The position numbers and the translations under genes were made by a program. The notes beneath the pieces were generated by a model, which was not told where the DNA came from, did not search any database, and saw nothing but the letters and a program-made list of their open reading frames with translations. This document shows, one piece after another, positions 20,946-28,318 of a DNA stretch of 28,318 nt (its first letter is position 1; every line of letters starts with the position of its first letter). Origin of the DNA: Actinomortierella ambigua. Taxonomy: Eukaryota; Mortierellomycota; Mortierellomycetes; Mortierellales; Mortierellaceae. The DNA lies in the NCBI GenBank assembly GCA_016098155.1, contig JAAAJB010000466.1, forward strand, positions 1 through 28,318, in the 5' to 3' direction.

Positions 20946-21892
20946 ATGTATCCTAATCCACTGAACATAGGTCACACTCATAAGAAACACCCGACATCGG
21001 GTAACACCCAAGACCAACACACATGCCCTCGGTACGACCAATCATTTGCTGCAAAGCCTCCAATTGGAGAACTCGACCAGCATCTGGACGACCATGAAAA
21101 GATTCAGGAGGAGCACTCCTCGACCTCTGAGTCTGATGCTCGCGACAAGGCTCTTCAGTCACTAAGATCCAGCCTTATCGCCCACACGGACAACGTCACC
21201 TTCAGTGTCAAGACAAAACATGGCTCATCAAAGGTCACTGTCACACAGACTGGTGGTGAATACTCTTGTCCTTTCTGCAGTGTCGCATTCAAGACCAAGT
21301 GAGGTTGCCGAAAACACCTTCTCAGCTTGGTCTGTGCCCCTGACGAGGAAGATCACGACGGGGCTGCTGGTCAATCATCAGTTATTACGATACCGAGCCA
21401 CCAGCCCCTCCCAACTCCAACAAGGGTCTCAACACCTCGGATACGATGTAGGTCTGTACAGCTGCAACCAGACGCACGCCTCCGATGCAGAGAAGCGACG
21501 GACACTGAGCATGGTCGGTGCACTCGAACTGAGGCCTTTCACTTGGAAGGATCCTGAGGGAGCAGAGCAAAATGGTCTGGCCCATGACTCTGTCGTTTCG
21601 AAATAGTTCTGCCACGCGACAAGAATGACACGCACGATTCGCTGCATGGAGCTGTTCAGCACCGTTAAGGTATGTCATTGCTCCTTGAGAGCCGAGATTA
21701 ATCGTGTCTTGTGTTTCTAAAAGACTAATCCTTTACCTTGACCTATTTCAATGCACAGGTCTAGCCAATCATTTAAGGAAGGTCTGCAAAGTAGTGCGCA
21801 CGCTCAAGTTCCCACACACGTATAGATTCTGCGGAGGTGAATCTCGAGATGCCACTGCTCTAGCAAAGCACAGTGTTGCCTGCTTCTCGTAG
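20946..21892 (+). pseudogene. C2H2/C2HC zinc-finger protein, decayed
   Basis: From ATG 20946, one frame encodes a finger-like CPRYDQSF...HLDDH, in which the second Cys is Tyr (codon 21033-21035), and a second finger CPFC...HLLSLVC with spacing C-x2-C-x12-H-x5-C. The second finger is cut by an in-frame TGA at 21300-21302, and the same frame then stays open to 21557. Further stops follow at 21555 and 21588, and a TAA at 21666-21668. A GT-AG intron with good sites (21670-21758) leads to a second segment with NHLRKVC and ALAKHSVAC. That segment stops at a TAG at 21890-21892, after which its frame runs on to about 22034. Several lesions could be C-to-T (or G-to-A) changes in Arg, Gln and Cys codons. 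The parent may have been a transposon or host DNA-binding protein. Unspliced introns around some stops remain possible. Confidence 0.5.
21670..21758 (+). other. Probable intron in zinc-finger pseudogene
   Basis: The donor AAG^GTATGT and acceptor TTTCAATGCACAG are near consensus and 89 bp apart, close to the introns of the intact genes here. The join keeps the frame into the downstream HLRKVC segment. This suggests a spliced gene rather than chance open frames. Confidence 0.5.
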
Positions 21893-22016
21893 GAACAGGA
21901 TCCTCGCCGCGATAAGCAGGTCCTGCTGGATTGTGAGGTGCAGCTCGTTAAGATCTTCCAGCCAGCGGTCGTCGCTCGTGTCGTAGGGTCGCTGTTTCGG
22001 CCGGCAGAGGTGACCC

Positions 22017-22592
22017 ATGGAGGGTGGAGATAAGATTGCCGTGCTTGGCGTGCCTTCGATGGCAGGAGTATTCCCAGGGGAAAGAACTGTCAACTCAGAA
22101 GTCTTAAAGTTGATAGGGGAGAGTGGAAGGGCTGAGGTGGAGCTCTCGCAAGCACTTCGAGCCCACCGTTACGTAGGCATTGTCCTCGACCAGCTGAAGT
22201 CTTACAAGCAGCTAGGTATTCAAGTATGCCAGAAGCGATTCGCAGAGGCCTCGGATCTGGCACGGCAGCTCGCAGGCTGCCTAATCCAGTCGGAGGCGTG
22301 TGTGGCGCTCGTGCTGACAGCCGAGCTGTATGGTCGAAGCCGGACGGGGGATCCGCAGGCACAACCGCTGGCCTTCCCTATCTTCAGGGATTATATTGTC
22401 GTATCGGTGCAACATGATGGGGCACAGAAGCTCCTCATTGGTGCCAACGCGTGGCTTGCATTGGTGACCTCCTGCATATTGCTCCACTCTGGTTATGTCG
22501 TTGTTGGTCCGCACAATACGCAATTTGTCCCGCATAAGTCGTCAATCATCTGGATCGACATGGAGAGGTATGCACTTGTGGAATGGCATTAA
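22017..22592 (+). CDS. Hypothetical ORF fragment, helical (191 codons)
   Basis: The longest intact plus-strand frame of this region, from ATG 22017 to TAA 22590-22592. The middle is helix-like, with GIVLDQL, RFAEASDLARQL and GDPQAQ, and the C-terminal part is hydrophobic and less protein-like. It may be distantly related to the segment at 26758-27243, sharing the G-(I/V)-VLDQ-(L/M) start and a similar pattern over about 60 residues. It could be the tail of the preceding zinc-finger pseudogene after a frameshift near 22017-22034. I do not recognise the family. Confidence 0.3.
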   Translation: MEGGDKIAVLGVPSMAGVFPGERTVNSEVLKLIGESGRAEVELSQALRAHRYVGIVLDQLKSYKQLGIQVCQKRFAEASDLARQLAGCLIQSEACVALVLTAELYGRSRTGDPQAQPLAFPIFRDYIVVSVQHDGAQKLLIGANAWLALVTSCILLHSGYVVVGPHNTQFVPHKSSIIWIDMERYALVEWH

Positions 22593-23689
22593 AGATCCAC
22601 ATTTCATAACGAATCAACGCTTCTGGAGTACGCGGGAGTTCATTTTCTCTTTCGTCGTCCGTCGTGTCTGCCGGTAGCCCTTCGATCATTGTGCGACCAC
22701 TACGCCAGAAAAGGGCCCAGCGGGACGAAGTCAGTAGCCCTGGTGTTTCCTCATTTATTCAACCACAAACGTCTGTCAGCCGAGTAACCCGTCCTGCTGG
22801 ATACCCCAGTGGAGAGTACACGGATAGGTTGAGAATTGCAAAAGCTGCGGCAGGTAATCTCGAACACCACCAACGGCAGCGTCACGACAACGACAATCAG
22901 CGAGCCTGTGAGTATCCAATTGCGCGTGCCGGACGGAGAGTACCTGGACACATATATATAGGAACCTCTCTCCATAGGAACTCGTACAATAACAATAACA
23001 TCCTTTCTCTGGCAAACTCTCTAAAGACCCCTTGAGAACGATCCATTTCTGCAATTGTGAGCAAGTCCCTTGGACTTGCGACACTATTGCGAAGTTACAC
23101 TTTGACAATAGGATGCATTCCTGGTCAGAATTATAAGATGGAGAAACGGGATATATTACACATGGACCGAGGTTTACAGTAATATGTTTAAATGAATTAT
23201 GCTTCGCAGCTGTCGGTGAAAAGAACGAGCAAAAAGCAATGTCGATATGAACACTTGCTGCCTGCCACAGCCCTGTTCTAAAGGCAGATGGTGATGGTTC
23301 TAATGCATACCTACATAGAAACAATATCAGATACATATTCATATGAGAGCACTTGTCAGCGGGATTTTTTAGACATGTACCACATTTATTACCGTCTGTA
23401 CACCACTGCACTGTGTCTCACAGCCTGCAGTCCACGTTCTTGTTACAGAAAAAGCACCCAGACCAGAACCCCTGCCATGCCTCATATCCTCTTAAACCCC
23501 ATTCTTTGCAGCCTTTGGGCACTGGTCACAGTGCGCCACTATTTGTCATTGCTGCAAATATGGCATCAAACACCAAGACCATTAACGTCCAAGAGTCGGT
23601 TGGCTCAAATGCAAAAGTGTGATAGAGCTGTCACTAAATGCGGCACATATATGGAGGCAATGTTGCACACCACAGTCTCGAGGTAAGGG
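22593..23689. other. Unassigned stretch
   Basis: No gene that I can defend. A 211-codon minus-strand frame (22776-23411) begins with GTG rather than ATG and has a Cys-rich, random-looking composition. A 123-codon plus-strand frame (22664-23035) overlaps it and ends in an Asn-rich stretch. Neither shows a domain. Confidence 0.35.
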
Positions 23690-24351
23690 TGGTCAGAGTG
23701 AACCTGGCCATGCGGACGTAATCCATCTAGTCCCAAGGAGAAAGCCCATGTGCCTTGGCAGTTGCTGCTTCTGCCACTTGTTTATGCTCTTTCTCCTTGT
23801 CTCGATATTGCTTCATGAACTTGCTCCAACATGTCAAGAAAATATGGTGCCCAACTTTCAGATCGTCGACAGCGACAAATCAGCTCTATCGGGACCTGGA
23901 GTGCCTCATCCATCAATTTTTGCGACTCTAGCTGCCTAACCACGGTTGCGTAGCCTCTTTGTCAGCTCACCATGCCCCTCGTAACCTAGTACATCCCATT
24001 CCTTGTCTGACGCCACCGTCGACTCTGGTAGACAGCACCAAGGATATTGACATGGCCAAGTAGTGTGTAGTGCAGTAGTCGCGGATAGGCGAGTCGAGGG
24101 CCTTGAGCATTGGTATCTTCGTATGCATGGCTGAACGCCCAACACTTTGCATGCATGGGTTGTTGTCCCTGCATTGTGGTCGTGTCCTGAGTCTTTCTTG
24201 CCACGCCGCGTCGTGTCGACAGTGGTGTTGATCGGTACGAGGTTGATGGGTGACATGACAAAGGACGTGCCGATCGCATTCCTTCAGGACGAGATGATGA
24301 CCTAAATATCGCGGAATAAAAAGAAAAGCTGTCTCGGCAGACCCACAACAT
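23690..24351 (-). pseudogene. Decayed coding-like segments, family unknown
   Basis: On the minus strand a 121-codon frame (24351-23986) is followed by protein-like pieces in alternating frames. One includes KVGHHIFLTCWSKFMKQYRD and KEKEHKQVAEAATAKAHGL (about 23870-23740), broken by TAG and TGA codons where Gln or Arg would fit. The frame switching suggests an old, dead gene, perhaps from a mobile element. I do not recognise it, and part may be chance. Confidence 0.22.
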
Positions 24352-24949
24352 TAATTCAATGCCATTCTCTTGGCATGGAGGCCGGCTTTACCCCAGACAC
24401 CAATTAGCCTATCGCTGTCGATCATGTGCCCGGTGCTCTAATACTGAACGATGCCCACCACTGGCTAGTGTTGGGTGCGAGTGGGGATTTTTCGTCCGCC
24501 CGTGCGCAGTCTGTTGCTGCACTGTAGTGTTTGAGTGACGGACAATTCTTGCGCAGGTGTGGCAAGCATGACCCGCTTGGCCAAGGTAGCTCTTCTCTTC
24601 ACAGTGGACTCGCAGGAAGGATCAAACTTATGAAGTTCCAGAGAATTCAGTCGTGCCGGCATAAATTCGTCATAAACAGCTCTTTGATGATCACTTTTCT
24701 ACCTCATTCATTTTACACTGGGTTGACAGCACGTACTGTGATTTGTGAAGTATCGCATGTTGCCTCTTCCCGATCACGAGAAATGCCGAAAGCTCAGGGG
24801 GGCGAGAGAGGGGGGGACAATAGGTTCTGGCTCACCAGTGAATAATTTTCCTTAGCGGCGACGTTCAGCTTGTACTGAGTTGCGCAACTCACGAACAAGC
24901 ATTATGCAGACCAATCGCGACATAGCTCCCTCATGTTGTCCTGCACATC
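24352..24949. other. Unassigned stretch
   Basis: Only short frames without recognisable content. A G-rich patch lies near 24798-24817. I see no repeat or regulatory structure. Confidence 0.35.
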
Positions 24950-26244
24950 CGCTCCAATGTCCTGATGACCTATCGACCTATTACAAGATGGGAGGTTGTG
25001 AGACGTTAGTCCCGAGAAAAGTGGAAAGAAATACAACGACTCGACCTGGCATTTGCTCCTCAAGGAAGGAGAGCGCAAATATAGGACGATCATCTTGTCT
25101 CGGGCTGTTGTTGACATGCGCATCCTGAAAGTAAGTCATGAACATTTCGCGGTAGCCGGAATACAATTGTCGGCCTCGGAAAAGATGCTTAAATCCCATT
25201 CCTTGTTGCATGCTCGCTCCGTCGGGGTACGTTCTAGCGAATGCAGCCAGCATTGAAAACTCTTGTCGAAGCTGCGAAAGTAGTTTGCTGCTCGTGATGC
25301 AAAGACCTGTCGATAGTAGGGTGGAAGTCGCTGTTGAAGGGCTTGATCCGGCAACAAAATATTTTCCATCAACTTGGGCAACCCGACCTCTGAATGCCAT
25401 AGAGGCGTCTTATGTGACAACGCTGCGACGCCGAGCATCCAAGCAGCTCCCATGATGCGGAACTCATCGAACCACACATTGTCGTCGCTTTTTCGGCCGA
25501 TATGAATCGAGCAAGCGACTCAGCCTGCCGCAAAGATTTTCCCTGCCTCCCTTCCTCCCTGTCCGGGAAAGCTGCATTCACAAACCGACAATTGTATGAC
25601 GGTATACATTGTGCTCAAGGATTACCTCCACCCACACAAAAGGCCGCCCGCCTCGATGTTTACGAAGGCTTAAAATCATGGAGATGGTAGGTCGAAAGCG
25701 CCGAATGCAGACGGTGAAAAGCAGTTCTTAAAGGGACAGGGTTGTCTAGCCACACCTTGCCGCCATTATCCAGACAATCGACAACATGCGGCCCAAGTTG
25801 GTTGAGGCCGAGGTAACATCGACTCCGCCAGCTAATGTCGACCATATCGCCAATAACTTGGTCCTCTGCTCCTGTTGTCCTCATGGTGGTTATCTTGATA
25901 CCAGGTGCAGATCCTCGCAACCAGGTCAGGTGGTTCGAGCTCAAGGTACTACAGCAGAGCGCGATACAGACTATCCTCAGGGGACATGGCTGCATGGGTA
26001 CTCGCTGATGGATTGGATGAGCTCTTGGAAAGCAGCCTTCAAGGCTGGAGTGGCAACTTGAACGAGAATATGGAGAGAAGTGTGCCCATTTATAGTGACT
26101 GGATGTAAGGCATTGTATCCTGCGTGTGAGTTCTCCACTGGTAGGCACCCTTGGGGACAAAAGCTTCACATAGTGTGCCTGCAGAGCCTCGACCAAAGCG
26201 TGCATTTCAGCCCAGGTCATTGAATGTGTTGGAATAAGAGACAT
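24950..26244 (-). pseudogene. Frame-broken minus-strand gene relic, family unknown
   Basis: Reading down from ATG 26244, a frame opens with MSLIPTHSMTWAEMHALVEA. Protein-like sequence then moves between frames: HILVQVATPALKAAFQELIQ near 26080, GLNQLGPHVVDCLDNGGKVW near 25760, then the segment at 25477-25136 with WFDEFRIMGAAWMLGVAAL and LPPYYRQVFASRAANYF, and finally 25255-24981 with GFKHLFRGRQLYSGYREMF and FALSFLEEQMPGRVVVFLS. Each piece has a natural, helix-rich composition, but the pieces are separated by stops and shifts. Some shifts could be introns, so a living spliced gene is not excluded. No domain was recognised. Surrounding relics favour a dead mobile-element gene. Confidence 0.3.
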
Positions 26245-26757
26245 TCTTCAGCGATGGAGCAATGAAAGTCAATGAAAAGTGCGGATGGGATTGCATTCAT
26301 TTCCTTGGGTGAGGGGAAGGCATGCGATGATGGAAGAAGGGTGTTTGTCAGGGGAACAGGGCGGAGATGCCAGGGTACCTACCATCTCCAGTGCACCGTG
26401 CGCGGCAAGAGTGGCCTATCATAGCTGCCGTCAGGTCAGGTGGCGTACGACTGGTTGCATTCCATGGGCGAGCGAGGATAGCAAAAGCCGCGTCGCCAGA
26501 CAAAAAGGCGCGTTGACATGTAGAGTGGTCTTCTTGGGGGGGGGGAATGGGGTAGAAAAGGCCAAGGGGAAGACGATGAGGGTTCCTTGCCTCGTGCCTC
26601 ACTCACACCCCTTCCTGGAGAAGAGAGGGAGGCATGACATACTTGTGTCGCTCCATTCCGAGATAAGGTCTACAACACCCCTCATTGTCTGTCGCACTCG
26701 CCCTTCTCACGTACATTCACACACACAGTACTATGCCAGCCAGCGCTCCCGACTGCA
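26245..26757. other. Unassigned stretch
   Basis: A 188-codon plus-strand frame (26279-26845) covers most of this stretch, but its composition looks random and it crosses a G10 run (about 26536-26545). I do not call it a gene. Confidence 0.35.
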
Positions 26758-27243
26758 TCTAGACCTGTCCCAGGACTGGACCAAGGGCTTTACGAATGCT
26801 GCTTCTGGCAGGTGGAGGTGGCCACGGCAGTATCGGAAGCGTTAGCTAGTGAGAACGGACCCCCGCCCTCTAGTGCCGCACCGTCAGCGGCAAACGACCA
26901 GCAATAGGCAGCTGCCAGACAAACCAGGGCTAGCGAGGCATTGAACGTTGCATTCGATGCTGACGCATTGACGGAAGAACGCCCGACAGATCAGGCGTTG
27001 ATTCAGGATACCCATTGTGGCGTGGTCCTGGATCAGATGGCCGTAGTGCGGAGGCGGATCGAACGATATGACCAGACGGCGTATCGTGAACAAGTGGAGG
27101 TGGCGCAGCGCCTAGTGGATGCCATTGTGCAGCAGAAATCCAGGCACCACCAGCTGTCTTTACAGTTGGGGCGTCTCTCTGCAGCCTGGTGGGGCGACTA
27201 CAACCAAGCCATGGCCCACTACACAGTGTCGCTGAACGCTTGA
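26758..27243 (+). pseudogene. Helical ORF fragment with one internal stop
   Basis: One frame reads from before 26758 to TGA 27241-27243, interrupted only by TAG at 26905-26907, which lies in a Gln-rich context (DQQ-stop-AAARQ) and so may have been CAG. Before the stop it reads GLDQGLYECCFWQVEVATAV and a Pro/Ala/Ser linker. After it comes a helical part with ALIQDTHCGVVLDQMAVVRR, VEVAQRLVDAIVQQK and AAWWGDYNQAMAHY. It may be distantly related to the ORF at 22017-22592. I do not recognise the family; it resembles the helical C-terminal part of a large protein, possibly mobile-element encoded. Confidence 0.38.
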
Positions 27244-27500
27244 TTGGAGAAGAGCGTTTAGAGTAGAACCAGCTTGTAGCTGTCCCGCAGACAATAAAAA
27301 GAGGTGTGAAAGAGTTACGTGAGTGGATAACTAGTTGGCGGAGCAGTTGGCACATGTAGATGATGAAACCAGAACACTACGACAGAAGAAAAAGGATCGA
27401 CGAGAGAAGTTTAAACTCCTCGGGCCATCGTGGCTCCTGAGGCGTTTTCCCCGTGCGAAAGTGCGTCGCCTCGTGATTCATTAATCAAGCTACTGGAGTC
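27244..27500. other. Unassigned stretch before the TC tract
   Basis: No gene recognised; short frames only. It separates the helical relic from the microsatellite upstream of the edge ORF. Confidence 0.35.
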
Positions 27501-27506
27501 TTTCTT

Positions 27507-27559
<53 letters not shown>

Positions 27560-27569
27560 ACACACACAC
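27501..27569 (+). repeat. (TC)n tract followed by (CA)n
   Basis: Three TTTC units pass into about 23 TC units (27511-27556), then a short CA run (27559-27569). Long C/T tracts are frequent just upstream of fungal transcription starts, and the edge ORF begins about 200 bp downstream, so it could be promoter sequence. A plain microsatellite is equally possible. Confidence 0.8.
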
Positions 27570-27759
27570 TCCTCTCACACACTTCACTCACTTTCACTTC
27601 AGACCTCTCAAAGGTCTTGATCTTACCTGTATAAGTCATAGGTTCTGTCAGGGTATGTAGGTGGCATCAGCTGAACAAAGGGACGTATTGTCCATTTCTG
27701 TATTTCCAACAGCTACACCATGCTCTCAACTGCATGTACGCCATTATTCCAACGGACAA

Positions 27760-28318
27760 ATGCAAATACTAGGTATAGAGTCACTAATACTTGCAATAGC
27801 TCGATCAACGTTATTTTCCTATTCGAAAACGACAATCGTGACACTTCCAGATTCCGTCGTTCCCGAAGCCTATGCCTGGGCGCGACGTGCAAGCTCTTCG
27901 ATTCGCCTGTGCAAGGATTTTTGCTGGTTGTCTCCTCCTCAACAACCAGAGCGTCCAGGCTATCATTGCCAATACAATCCAGCCTTATGGTCGGACAAGA
28001 CTAGTCGACGCCCATCGAGAGCCGTTCGTCGTACGCAAGGGTCAACCCGTTGCCAAATCTTCGCTGCCATCGATAAAAACCCTGTACAAGTACGTCTGGC
28101 CTACAACCGTTTCAGCACTGGATGGAGAACGATTAATTATTGGCATATTGTCTTTCGATATCCTGACCACCTCCTCGCTTCGGTTGGACGCAAAGGTGAA
28201 CCCATCTATCGGTTGTGCAACGCCATCGTTTCAGCTTTGAGCACAAATGACTCGCTGGCAACAACGATGTCCTTTTGGCGTACAAGGTGGAGGCGTATGG
28301 CACAGAAACACCACGGGA
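27760..28318 (+). CDS. Partial ORF running off the window; possible Cys/His DNA-binding region
   Basis: From ATG 27760 one frame is open for 186 codons to the window end. The same frame is open from 27661 after a TAG at 27658, about 219 codons in all, long for chance. The product has GYHCQYNPALWSDKTSRRPS, then STRCQIFAAIDKNPVQVRLA, then INYWHIVFRYPDH and VGRKGEPIYRLCNAIVSAL. The order Cys, basic stretch, Cys, then W and two His recalls FAR1/WRKY-GCM1-type zinc domains at the front of MULE transposases and derived regulators, but spacing and residues are not decisive. Overlapping frames at 27720-28004 and 27872-28240 are shorter. An upstream exon may exist: GTATGT at 27653 and CCAACAG at 27704-27710 could bound a small intron. 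Stop and full length lie outside. Confidence 0.4.
   Translation, partial: MQILGIESLILAIARSTLFSYSKTTIVTLPDSVVPEAYAWARRASSSIRLCKDFCWLSPPQQPERPGYHCQYNPALWSDKTSRRPSRAVRRTQGSTRCQIFAAIDKNPVQVRLAYNRFSTGWRTINYWHIVFRYPDHLLASVGRKGEPIYRLCNAIVSALSTNDSLATTMSFWRTRWRRMAQKHHG

Noticed and set aside
22776..23411. 211-codon minus-strand ORF
   Set aside because: It starts with GTG, has a random Cys-rich composition and no domain. Long chance frames are expected in this much sequence.
26279..26845. 188-codon plus-strand ORF
   Set aside because: Composition looks random, it runs through a G10 tract, and a different frame is better supported at its 3' end (26758 onward).
27872..28240. 122-codon plus-strand ORF near the edge
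   Set aside because: It overlaps a longer frame (27661-28318) that has no stop and more domain-like content. Its status stays uncertain.

Overview
The window looks like nuclear DNA of a filamentous fungus. Its genes are split by short GT-AG introns (95-197 bp), start codons follow pyrimidine-rich leaders, and the proteins are typical of fungi: a Golgi class I alpha-mannosidase, a GT17-type N-acetylglucosaminyltransferase and a kelch-repeat membrane protein with an Asn/Gly/Pro-rich stalk. This mixture, and the kelch protein layout in particular, suggests an early-diverging fungus such as Mortierella or a relative. That placement is my inference and no marker gene confirms it.

The gene-dense part is 560-18100. 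A six-exon gene (641-7702, +) encodes a predicted helical-repeat protein of about 2,140 aa with no recognised function. I add a last exon (7539-7702) that a plain ORF reading misses. It converges with a single-exon GT17 glycosyltransferase gene (7749-8933, -), leaving 46 bp between the two stop codons. A repeat island follows (about 9676-12300). It holds inverted copies of one repeat family, a compact MITE-like foldback element, and a frameshifted relic ORF. On its far side is a four-exon GH47 alpha-1,2-mannosidase gene (12688-14964, +), so two N-glycan-processing genes are divergent neighbours with the repeat island between them. A four-exon kelch/TM gene (15957-18082, -) comes next.

From about 18.2 kb to the end the window is gene-poor. 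It contains microsatellites and decayed coding sequence: a possible Tc1/mariner transposase tail (20251-20439), a zinc-finger pseudogene whose lesions are explainable as C-to-T changes (20946-21892), two open segments that may be distant relatives (22017-22592 and 26758-27243), and frame-broken coding-like stretches on the minus strand (23690-26244). At the right edge a long open frame runs off the window without a stop (27760-28318), just downstream of a (TC)n tract.

No rRNA, tRNA or CRISPR array was recognised. I found no clear new system. The best candidates for something undescribed are the giant helical protein, the palindrome-centred repeat family, and the edge ORF with its Cys/His-containing region.
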